Positions 1 to 5,916 of a stretch of 7,682 bases of DNA are shown here, in pieces (positions within the stretch are counted from its first letter, which is position 1; every line of letters begins with the position of its first letter). The notes beneath the pieces are model-generated. The model saw only the letters and a program-made list of their open reading frames with translations. It did not search any database and was not told the DNA's origin. Source of the DNA: Anaerolineae bacterium (lineage in GTDB: Bacteria; Chloroflexota; Anaerolineae; Anaerolineales; Villigracilaceae); contig DQGV01000309.1 in the NCBI GenBank assembly GCA_003524705.1, positions 607 to 8,288 of the forward strand. Reading direction: 5' to 3'. A program made the position numbers and the translations under genes.

Positions 1-1070
1 TCGATTCTTTCTTGAATAATTTCCATGTGAAATAAACCAAGAAAGCCTGCACGAAATCCAAAGCCTAATGCTTGTGAAGTTTCAGGTTGAAATGTTAATG
101 AAGCATCATTGAGTTGTAATTTTTCAAGCGACTCACGCAATTCAGTGTAATCGTCTGCCTCGACTGGATAAATACCCGCGAAGACCATTGGCTTGGGTGT
201 GAAATATCCGGGCAAAGGTTCAGCCGCGGGTGCAGAAGCAACTGTAATCGTGTCACCGACGCGGCATTCGTGCACAGTTTTAAATCCTGTGGCAATGTAT
301 CCAACTTCGCCAGAACCAATCTTATCCACTGGTTTCATGGATGGAGAAAAAATTCCAATCTCAACAGGTCGCAAATCCATTTTTGTTGCGAACGTTCGCA
401 AGACATCACTACTTTTTATCGTGCCTTCCACCACGCGCACATACGCCACAACGCCTTTGTATGAATCATAATGCGCGTCAAAAATTAACGCACGCAATGG
501 TTCGTTATCAGCATCTTTTGGAGGAGGGACTCGTTCAACGATTGCTTCAAGAATCGCTTCGACGTTTATGCCTTCTTTTGCTGAGACGCGAAGAACCGCA
601 TCTGGATCTACCCCCAGCAGGCTACCAACATCCTCAGCCACTTCATCGGGTCGAGCGGATGGTAAATCAATTTTGTTAATCACGGGAACAATTTCTAAAT
701 CAGCGTTCAAAGCTTGATACAAGTTTGCAAGCGTTTGTGCTTCGATGCCTTGAGTCGCATCCACAACTAAAATTGCGCCTTCACATGCCTTCAATGCACG
801 GCTAACTTCATAGCCAAAGTCCACATGTCCGGGCGTGTCAATTAAGTTAATTTCATAACGTTGATTATCTTTGGCGGTGTAATACATGCGCACTGCGGAT
901 GCTTTAATCGTCACGCCTTTTTCTTTTTCCAAGTCCATTGAATCTAAGGCTTGGTCAGTCATATCGCGTTCAGAGATTGCGCCTGTTAATTGAAGCAAGC
1001 GGTCTGCGAGCGTAGATTTGCCATGGTCTACATGGGCGATGATACAAAAGTTACGAATGTGTTGAGTCAT
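1..1070 (-). CDS. lepA: Elongation factor 4 (LepA), N-terminal part, cut by left edge
   Basis: LepA is a ribosome-associated translational GTPase that back-translocates or remodels stalled or mistranslocated ribosomes. The reverse strand reads open from an ATG at 1070-1068 to the window edge: 356 complete codons of a family that is usually about 600 residues, so the C-terminal EF-G-like and LepA-specific domains lie outside. The protein starts [20 protein letters not shown]. GTPase motifs are visible: G1 AHVDHGKST (12-20), G3 DTPGH (78-82), G4 NKID (132-135) and G5 SAK (163-165). LSMDLE-type switch sequence ([14 protein letters not shown], about 44-57) and the later [20 protein letters not shown] stretch near the edge are typical of LepA rather than EF-G or EF-Tu. 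The start is fixed by family alignment. No Shine-Dalgarno sequence is visible upstream; a TATACT lies 13 bp before the ATG. It is divergent from recX. Identification is firm. Confidence 0.97.
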   Translation of the reverse strand, partial: MTQHIRNFCIIAHVDHGKSTLADRLLQLTGAISERDMTDQALDSMDLEKEKGVTIKASAVRMYYTAKDNQRYEINLIDTPGHVDFGYEVSRALKACEGAILVVDATQGIEAQTLANLYQALNADLEIVPVINKIDLPSARPDEVAEDVGSLLGVDPDAVLRVSAKEGINVEAILEAIVERVPPPKDADNEPLRALIFDAHYDSYKGVVAYVRVVEGTIKSSDVLRTFATKMDLRPVEIGIFSPSMKPVDKIGSGEVGYIATGFKTVHECRVGDTITVASAPAAEPLPGYFTPKPMVFAGIYPVEADDYTELRESLEKLQLNDASLTFQPETSQALGFGFRAGFLGLFHMEIIQERI

Positions 1071-1083
1071 ATTTGCGGGCGCA

Positions 1084-1089
1084 AGTATA
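1084..1089 (-). promoter_or_regulatory. Possible lepA -10 box giving a near-leaderless mRNA
   Basis: On the minus strand TATACT (5 of 6 bases of the sigma-70 -10 consensus) ends 13 bp before the lepA ATG. Initiation about 7 bp downstream would leave a 5' untranslated region of only some 6 nt, which agrees with the lack of a Shine-Dalgarno sequence. No convincing -35 box lies 16-18 bp upstream, and a second AT-rich TATAAC lies further upstream, so the call is tentative. Confidence 0.3.
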
Positions 1090-1120
1090 ACCGATTACAA
1101 AGTTATAATTACCCCTAGAA

Positions 1121-1152
1121 TTAGAAATGTTTTCCTGTATTTCTAAACATTT
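1121..1152. repeat. Inverted repeat between lepA and recX
   Basis: TTAGAAA (1121-1127) is matched by TTTCTAA (1140-1146), and the overlapping AAATGTTT (1125-1132) is matched by AAACATTT (1145-1152). The region is very AT-rich, so some symmetry is expected by chance. The position, upstream of both divergent genes and just before the recX-side promoter, would suit a regulator-binding site. It has no U-tract and is not an obvious terminator. Confidence 0.35.
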
Positions 1153-1161
1153 TTGAAACGA

Positions 1162-1194
1162 AAAATTCATGTTAACAACACTTAAAATTCATGT
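1162..1194 (+). repeat. Two identical 11-bp direct repeats, 22 bp apart, over the promoter
   Basis: AAAATTCATGT occurs at 1162-1172 and again at 1184-1194. The 22-bp period is two helical turns, so both copies would face the same side of the DNA. The first copy ends on the first base of the -35 box and the second ends on the first base of the -10 box. This arrangement is typical of operator half-sites bound cooperatively by a dimeric or OmpR/PhoB-type regulator. An 8-bp palindrome TGTTAACA (1170-1177) overlaps the -35 box. The cognate factor is unknown. Confidence 0.55.
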
Positions 1195-1199
1195 ATAAT
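1172..1199 (+). promoter_or_regulatory. Near-consensus sigma-70 promoter upstream of recX / structured RNA
   Basis: TTAACA (1172-1177, 5 of 6 of the -35 consensus) is followed after 16 bp by a perfect TATAAT (1194-1199). A TG one base before the -10 box is close to the extended position. Expected transcription start is about 1206. This is the best promoter in the window. The first recX codon lies some 300 nt downstream, so the transcript either has a very long leader or is a separate small RNA. Confidence 0.7.
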
Positions 1200-1205
1200 T
1201 AAGCC

Positions 1206-1503
1206 ATACATTAGAAAACTTCCGCCCTTGTGGCGCCTTGCTTGAAACTTACTGGAAAAATCGCGCACGCTCCTCCCCCGGTTTTGGGAGATATTTCGTG
1301 AAGCACTACAACCAATTAGGAAAAAATTTGAACCAACAATTGGCTTCACCCTAAAACATACCAAGTGCCGAACGTGATTTAAGACTCATCACGTCGTTAT
1401 TCGACCTATCCCCAACCCGCTTCATTCTAGACGTTGGAACTGGTCAACCAATCCAGACATTTTCACAGCCGAGGCAACCGCTCAGACGGAGGTCTCGGCT
1501 GTG
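1206..1503 (+). ncRNA. Candidate structured RNA or long recX leader (unidentified)
   Basis: This stretch of about 300 nt follows a strong promoter, contains no plausible protein-coding frame on the plus strand, and is rich in potential helices. These are GGCGC(C)TTG 1232-1240 with CAAGTGCC 1362-1369 (long range, one bulge); CTCCC 1273-1277 with GGGAG 1286-1290; GTGAAG 1298-1303 plus CCAATT 1312-1317 with the contiguous AATTGGCTTCAC 1338-1349; ACGTGAT 1372-1378 with ATCACGT 1388-1394; CCAAC 1412-1416 with GTTGG 1433-1437; and CACAGCCGAG 1464-1473 with CTCGGCTGTG 1494-1503. The long-range helix encloses two of the local hairpins, like a multibranch fold. I could not match it to tmRNA, RNase P RNA, SRP RNA or a riboswitch I know, and a 6S RNA assignment is not supported. 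The boundaries are estimates: the 5' end from the promoter, the 3' end from the last hairpin. Confidence 0.45.
1464..1503 (+). promoter_or_regulatory. 10-bp perfect hairpin enclosing GGAGGT just before recX
   Basis: CACAGCCGAG (1464-1473) pairs perfectly with CTCGGCTGTG (1494-1503). The 20-nt interior can form an inner CCG/CGG stem (1478-1480 with 1487-1489) and carries GGAGGT at 1488-1493, the only good Shine-Dalgarno match upstream of recX. The hairpin ends 10 nt before the recX ATG at 1514. It could act as a weak terminator of the upstream RNA, since the following UGUGUUU is only partly U-rich, or as a translational control hairpin masking the ribosome binding site. The stem is seen directly; the role is inferred. 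Confidence 0.6.
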
Positions 1504-1513
1504 TGTGTTTAAC

Positions 1514-2158
1514 ATGAAAAAAATAACTGCTATCGAACCGCAAAAGAATCGCAATCGAGTCAACATACACCTCGATGGAGAATTTGCCTTCGGGCTAGCA
1601 CGCATCACAGCCGCGTGGTTAAAAATCGGTGACGTGTTAACCGAAGAAAAAATAAACGAACTAAAAAATAAAGATGATGGTGAACGAGCCTTACAACAAG
1701 CACTACTCTTTTTAAGTTATCGTGCTCGTTCAGAAAAAGAAATAAAACAAAATTTGCTCAAACATGAATATTCAGAAACAATCATTGAGCAAACTATAGA
1801 AAGACTACGAGAAAGTAAATTAGCAAACGACAATCAGTTTGCAAAGACTTGGGTTGAAAACCGAAACACCTTTCGCCCAAGAAGCAAAAGAGTGTTGACG
1901 ATGGAACTTCGTCAAAAAGGATTGGATGAAGAAACTGTAAAAATTGCCGTCGCCGATGTGGATGAAAATGCTCTGGCGTATGAATCTGCTAAAAAAAGAG
2001 CAAGCAGGTTCAAAAGTCTAGAATGGAGCGAGTTTCGTAAGAAACTATCCGATTATTTAGCAAGGCGCGGCTTCCCTTATTCTGTGGTGTCAAGTGTCGT
2101 CACACAAGTTTGGAACGAACTGCACGCAGAAGAAACACATTATGAAGATGAGGAATGA
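1514..2158 (+). CDS. recX: Regulatory protein RecX
   Basis: RecX binds RecA filaments and modulates, usually inhibits, RecA recombinase and coprotease activity in the cytoplasm. The protein has 214 residues, within the family range for a longer RecX. After a short N-terminal beta region (KKITAIEPQKNRNRVNIHLDG, written here in parts as KKITAIEPQ and RVNIHLDGEFAFGL, 2-27) come the helical repeats characteristic of RecX: FLSYRARSEKEI (66-77), DNQFAKTWVENR (106-117) with RPRSKRVLTMELRQKGL after it, and YLARRGFPY (181-189). The acidic tail ends EDEE. The ATG at 1514 is chosen because it gives the usual MKKITAIEP start. A GTG at 1505 in frame would add three residues and is better spaced from GGAGGT (11 nt), so it cannot be excluded. 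The stop overlaps an ATG of the rny frame (ATGA, 2155-2158). recA itself is not in this window, which is unusual because recX commonly follows recA. Confidence 0.93.
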   Translation: MKKITAIEPQKNRNRVNIHLDGEFAFGLARITAAWLKIGDVLTEEKINELKNKDDGERALQQALLFLSYRARSEKEIKQNLLKHEYSETIIEQTIERLRESKLANDNQFAKTWVENRNTFRPRSKRVLTMELRQKGLDEETVKIAVADVDENALAYESAKKRASRFKSLEWSEFRKKLSDYLARRGFPYSVVSSVVTQVWNELHAEETHYEDEE

Positions 2159-2160
2159 AC

Positions 2161-3687
2161 ATGAGCCTATTAGAGATATTAATCATGGTGTTGGTCTTAA
2201 TTGTTGGCGTATTGATTGGATATTTTTTCCACCGCTATCAAGCAGACCGTGCCGCCAAAGCCAGACAAGATAAAGCCGATGATATTTTGAAAGCCGCCCA
2301 AACACAAGCAGGTTTAATTGTGAAAGGCGCGCAAGATAATTCGACAAAAATTATTCAAGCGGCTGAATCAGAAATTAAAGAACGGCGCATTGAATTAAAT
2401 AAAGAAACTGAACGCGTTGAAAAACGACGTTCGGAATTAGATGCGCGTTTTGACAAAATTGAACAACGCGAACAAGCATTGAATAAACGACAGTCGCAAG
2501 TAGATAAACGTGGCAATGAAATTGAAAAGTTGTATGAAGAAGAAGTAAAAAAGCTTGAACAAATTTCACAATTGAGTCAAGATGATGCCAAGAAAGAATT
2601 ATTCGCCGCTGTTGAAAAAGAAGCCCGTGGCGACATGGCGAGAATCATTCGTCAAATAGAAGCCGAAGCGCGTGAAGAAGGTGAAAAGCGTGCGCGTAAA
2701 TTAATCGCTGATGCAATTCAAAGAGTCGCCTCTGAACATGTTGCCGAAGTGACTCGTGCAGTCGTGACTTTACCAAGTGAAGAAATGAAAGGTCGCATCG
2801 TTGGTCGTAATGGACGTAACATCAAAGCCTTTGAACAAGCCGCAGGTGTTGATGTAATTGTTGATGATACGCCAGACTCTGTCACAATTTCATGTTTTGA
2901 TTCTGTGCGTCGTGAAATTGCACGCCGTGCTTTAGCAAAATTAATTTTAGACGGACGTATTCATCCTGCTCACATTGAAAAAGTAATTGAAGATGAAACC
3001 AAGGGTGTTGAAAAAGTTATCAATGAAGCGGGTGAACAAGCCGCATACGAAGCCAATGTCGGAAGTTTGCATCCTGAAATTTTGAAGATGATGGGACGTT
3101 TGAAATTCAGAACGTCATACGGACAAAATCAATTGGCACATGCAGTCGAAGCATCAAAACTTGCTGGCATCCTCGCCGCTGAAATTGGTGCGAATGTTGA
3201 GTTATCCAAACTGGGTGGCTTTTTACATGATATTGGCAAAGCCATGGACCATAATCAAGATGGTACACATGCCGGTTTAGGTGCTGAGTTTTGTAAACGT
3301 TATGGAGTCCATCCTGTTGTATTGAATGCAATCGCTTCGCATCACCATGAAGTGGATCAGGATTCTGTTGAAGCAGTCATCACTGAAGCGGCAGATGCGA
3401 TTTCAGGTGCAAGACCAGGTGCACGTCGTGAAGATTTAGAAGCGTATATCAAACGTATTCGCTCACTTGAAGAAATGTCAATGTCGTTTGATGGTGTGCA
3501 ACAAGCCTTTGCTATTCAAGCCGGGCGTGAAGTTCGTATTCTCGTCAAACCAGAAGTGATTGATGATTTATCCTCTGCTCGTTTAGCCAGAGATATTGCT
3601 AAGAAAATCGAAGAGACCATGCAATATCCCGGTCAAATTCGCGTGACAGTGATTCGTGAAACTCGCTCAACAGAATATGCAAAATAA
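2161..3687 (+). CDS. rny: Ribonuclease Y
   Basis: RNase Y is a membrane-anchored endoribonuclease that starts mRNA decay and processes structured leaders. The 508-residue protein shows the full family order: one N-terminal transmembrane helix (about 4-25), a long charged coiled coil (about 28-200), a KH RNA-binding domain with GRIVGRNGRNIKAFE (211-225, GxxG loop 215-218), and an HD phosphohydrolase domain. Likely metal and catalytic residues are H327, H356-D357 in LHDIGK, H370, H394-H396 and D412. The C-terminus VTVIRETRSTEYAK is classic RNase Y. Start choice: AGGA at 2151-2154 stands 6 nt before the ATG at 2161, whereas the in-frame ATG at 2155 (two residues longer) would touch the Shine-Dalgarno sequence. 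Either start couples translation to recX. A palindromic repeat begins 3 nt after the stop. Confidence 0.97.
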   Translation: MSLLEILIMVLVLIVGVLIGYFFHRYQADRAAKARQDKADDILKAAQTQAGLIVKGAQDNSTKIIQAAESEIKERRIELNKETERVEKRRSELDARFDKIEQREQALNKRQSQVDKRGNEIEKLYEEEVKKLEQISQLSQDDAKKELFAAVEKEARGDMARIIRQIEAEAREEGEKRARKLIADAIQRVASEHVAEVTRAVVTLPSEEMKGRIVGRNGRNIKAFEQAAGVDVIVDDTPDSVTISCFDSVRREIARRALAKLILDGRIHPAHIEKVIEDETKGVEKVINEAGEQAAYEANVGSLHPEILKMMGRLKFRTSYGQNQLAHAVEASKLAGILAAEIGANVELSKLGGFLHDIGKAMDHNQDGTHAGLGAEFCKRYGVHPVVLNAIASHHHEVDQDSVEAVITEAADAISGARPGARREDLEAYIKRIRSLEEMSMSFDGVQQAFAIQAGREVRILVKPEVIDDLSSARLARDIAKKIEETMQYPGQIRVTVIRETRSTEYAK

Positions 3688-3690
3688 AAA

Positions 3691-3767
3691 TTAGCCACAG
3701 AGCGCACAGAGACCTTTGAGAAAACCTCTTAAGAAATCTCTGCGACCTCAGTGTTCTCTGTGGCCAA
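3691..3767. repeat. Palindromic intergenic repeat with CACAGAG motifs
   Basis: TTAGCCACAGAG (3691-3702) is complementary to CTCTGTGGCCAA (3756-3767) with a single mismatch. Inner arms continue with AGAGA (3708-3712) and TCTCT (3737-3741), flanked by CGC and GCG. CACAGAG occurs twice in the left arm (3696-3702 and 3705-3711). This resembles the widespread CACAGAG / CTCTGTG family of short palindromic intergenic repeats found in many environmental bacteria, here in a partly decayed copy. It has no terminal U-tract, so it is not a typical intrinsic terminator, though an RNA hairpin here could protect the recX-rny 3' end. The resemblance is from memory of the family; the symmetry is seen directly. 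Confidence 0.75.
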
Positions 3768-3812
3768 GAAACTTACAGGGATATTACGAATGAAATTCCC
3801 CGCTTCACAGAG

Positions 3813-3821
3813 TGCTACAAT
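3813..3821 (+). promoter_or_regulatory. Extended -10 promoter of the kinase operon, likely leaderless
   Basis: TGCTACAAT gives an extended -10 element (TG at 3813-3814, TACAAT 3816-3821, 5 of 6 consensus). The ATG at 3829 begins 8 bp after the -10 box, where transcription would normally start, so the mRNA could begin on or next to the start codon. There is no good -35 box at the expected distance, which extended -10 promoters tolerate, and no Shine-Dalgarno sequence before the ATG, which agrees with a leaderless message. Confidence 0.5.
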
Positions 3822-3828
3822 AACCGCT

Positions 3829-5916
3829 ATGAAATCCAGCGCCAAATCGCCTCTGACGAAGTGGGGAATTGTTCTTGTTTTAACCAGCATACATCTCATC
3901 TTACTCTGGGTTTATAGAGAAGAATACGCTGGCGCATTAAGCATTTTGCCGGTTGGGGTGGCAGGCTGGTTCTTTGGAAGCATAATTGGAATCATCACTG
4001 CCCTTGTTATTTTATTTTTATATTTCTCCATCTTATATATAAGCAACGTCCCAACTGTTTTATTTGTTGATACTGATTTCGTCTTAGGTGGATTCGTTCT
4101 TGTTTTAATCGGTGGGGCAATAGGATGGTTAAGCAATTACTATCACAATCAAACTGAAAGAGACCTTGAACTCAAAAAACAATTAGATGAAGCCGATGCT
4201 TTATCTGAAATTTCGATTGCACTAAGCCAAGCCGAACGCGTTGGGCTTTCTAACATCCTCCAATTAATTGTTGACTCAGCCAAAAAAATAATTCCCGCCG
4301 CAGAGCAAGCTGTTATCCACATCCTTGATGACCAAAAAGAATACTTGATTGCACAAGCCGCAAGTGGATTTCAACAAGCGGCACAAGGCAGATTGCAAAT
4401 GAGACTCGGCGAAGGCATTGCCGGACAAGCCATCATCAGTGGTGACACGATTAACATCACAGATATTAATACCGATGAACGGTTCATCAAGTCTGTTTCG
4501 ATTTCAAGTTTTCGTTCATTACTCGTCACACCTATTATCAGTGGTGACCAAAAACTTGGCACAATCAGTATTCAAAGTCAATTACCGAATGCGTTCACAA
4601 GTCATGAACAAGATTTGTTATACGCGCTTGGCGTACAAGCCGCCATCGCCATTGAAAATGCAAACTTGTTAGAAACTACGCAACAATCTTTAAGAGAAAC
4701 AAATGCCTTGTATCGCATCAATCAAGGGTTGGTTGCATTAAACACTGATGAACTTCTTGATGATGTAGTCAGTTTGTTACAGAAAAATTTTGGCTATTAT
4801 CATGTGCAAGTGTATATTATTGACCCCAAAAGTGGGGATTTAATTCTGCAAGCCGCCAGTGGTGAAGCAGGACGAAAAATGTTAGAACAAAAAACAAGAT
4901 TATCAGCAGGGCAAGGCATTGCAGGCTACGCCGCTGAAACATTGGTACCCTTTTTTACAAACAATGTAGATGAAGTTATGTTTTTTGTTCATCATCCACT
5001 CTTACCAGAAACAAAATCTGAAATGGCAATGCCTGTAAAAATTGGAGAGCACCTCTTTGGAATTTTAGATATTCAACAAGCACCTCCAAAAACATTTACC
5101 GCCCGCGATTTACAACTCGTCAGCGCCATAGCCGACCAACTAGCGATTGCCCTTCAAAAAGCAGAGTTATATCAAGAGTTGCAAAATTCTTTACAGCAAG
5201 AAAAAGCCATGCGGAATCAGTTGATTCAAAATGAACGCCTCGCCGCTATCGGACGCCTGCTTGCTTCCGTTTCCCACGAATTAAACAATCCTCTTCAAGC
5301 CATTCAAAACGCGCTTTTCTTATTAAAAGAAGAACATGGCATTACAGAACAAGGCAAACAAGACCTTAACATTGTGCTAGCCGAATCCGAACGCATGGCA
5401 AGCATGATTAAACGCCTACGCGATACCTACCGCCCCATCCGCGCCGAAGATTTTAGACAAACTCAACTCAACGCTTTAATTGAAGATGTATATGCACTCG
5501 TGGCTGGACATTTACGCCATAACCAAATTACATTTGAATTTTTCCCCGACCCTGAACTACAACCAATTCCCGCACTCACAGACCAAATTCGTCAAGCCCT
5601 TCTCAACCTCGTCATCAATGCAGTCGAAGCGATGCCCGCCGGCGGAAAGTTAACAGTTTACACAGAATTCTTGCCAGAAACAGAAGAAGCCCTCATCACC
5701 ATTATTGATACTGGCAAAGGCATCGCCACCAACATCATGGACAATATTTTTGAAGCCTTCAACACTGATAAAGATAAAGGCACTGGTCTTGGTCTAACCA
5801 TCACCTACGACATCATCACCAAACATCATGGGCGCATCAGTGCTGAAAACAATAGCAGGCTTGGGGCAACCTTCCGCATTTGGTTGCCCGCCAAAGAAAT
5901 GGAGGACATTACATGA
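3829..5916 (+). CDS. Membrane-anchored sensor histidine kinase with two GAF domains
   Basis: This is the sensor of a two-component system; it autophosphorylates on histidine and passes the phosphate to a response regulator. With the ATG at 3829 it has 695 residues. The N-terminus has three or four hydrophobic segments (about 12-29, 38-71 which may cross twice, and 83-102) with very short outside loops, so sensing is probably in the membrane or cytoplasm. GAF domains follow at about 122-280 and 291-450, then a coiled stretch and a DHp domain with phosphoacceptor H483 in SVSHELNNPL. The ATPase domain has N box N597 (NLVINAVEAM), G1 box DTGKGI (627-632) and G2 box GTGLGL (651-656). All catalytic motifs look intact. 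The frame is open back to GTG 3751 and ATG 3790, but its first codons fall in the palindromic repeat; 3829 fits the extended -10 site and the first membrane segment. GAF ligands are unknown. The 3' end overlaps the regulator gene by ATGA. Confidence 0.93.
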   Translation: MKSSAKSPLTKWGIVLVLTSIHLILLWVYREEYAGALSILPVGVAGWFFGSIIGIITALVILFLYFSILYISNVPTVLFVDTDFVLGGFVLVLIGGAIGWLSNYYHNQTERDLELKKQLDEADALSEISIALSQAERVGLSNILQLIVDSAKKIIPAAEQAVIHILDDQKEYLIAQAASGFQQAAQGRLQMRLGEGIAGQAIISGDTINITDINTDERFIKSVSISSFRSLLVTPIISGDQKLGTISIQSQLPNAFTSHEQDLLYALGVQAAIAIENANLLETTQQSLRETNALYRINQGLVALNTDELLDDVVSLLQKNFGYYHVQVYIIDPKSGDLILQAASGEAGRKMLEQKTRLSAGQGIAGYAAETLVPFFTNNVDEVMFFVHHPLLPETKSEMAMPVKIGEHLFGILDIQQAPPKTFTARDLQLVSAIADQLAIALQKAELYQELQNSLQQEKAMRNQLIQNERLAAIGRLLASVSHELNNPLQAIQNALFLLKEEHGITEQGKQDLNIVLAESERMASMIKRLRDTYRPIRAEDFRQTQLNALIEDVYALVAGHLRHNQITFEFFPDPELQPIPALTDQIRQALLNLVINAVEAMPAGGKLTVYTEFLPETEEALITIIDTGKGIATNIMDNIFEAFNTDKDKGTGLGLTITYDIITKHHGRISAENNSRLGATFRIWLPAKEMEDIT
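5901..5906 (+). promoter_or_regulatory. Strong Shine-Dalgarno sequence deciding the response regulator start
   Basis: GGAGGA lies 6 nt before the ATG at 5913, inside the last codons of the kinase gene. It rules out the longer in-frame reading that opens at 5880 and supports coupled translation of kinase and regulator. It is the strongest ribosome binding site in the window, in contrast to the weak or absent ones before lepA, the kinase and the tandem-receiver gene. Confidence 0.85.

Noticed and set aside
193..679. Plus-strand reading frames opposite lepA
   Set aside because: They are antisense shadows of lepA, whose reverse-strand frame is unambiguous with all GTPase motifs in order.
1121..1199. 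LexA/SOS box controlling recX
   Set aside because: No GAACnnnnGTTC or CTGTn8ACAG-type site is present, so SOS control is not supported from sequence.
1230..1301. 23-codon reading frame starting at GTG in the recX leader
   Set aside because: It has no Shine-Dalgarno sequence or recognisable peptide, and overlaps the predicted helices. It is not supported as a gene.
1182..1364. 60-codon minus-strand reading frame over the candidate RNA
   Set aside because: The sequence resembles no protein I know, contains the strong opposite-strand promoter and RNA helices, and has no ribosome binding site. It is most likely chance.
1206..1370. 6S RNA identity for the recX upstream RNA
   Set aside because: Short resemblances to 6S RNA (for example GAUAUUUC and CCUAAAAC-like pieces) exist, but I could not build a single rod with a closing stem and central bubble. 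The multibranch helices fit no better than chance to the 6S model.
1206..1503. tmRNA, RNase P RNA, SRP RNA or a common riboswitch
   Set aside because: No tRNA-like ends with a T-loop, no GAGGAAAGUCC-type RNase P core, no SRP GGAA tetraloop domain, and no recognised TPP, SAM, cobalamin or cyclic di-GMP core were found.
3691..3767. Intrinsic terminator of recX-rny
   Set aside because: The hairpin has a long, imperfect interior and no T-run after the right arm. It fits a repeat element better, and the true rny terminator was not identified.
3751..3828. Kinase start at GTG 3751 or ATG 3790
   Set aside because: The first lies inside the palindromic repeat and upstream of the likely promoter. The second has no Shine-Dalgarno sequence and also precedes the extended -10 element. 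ATG 3829 is preferred, though 3790 remains possible.
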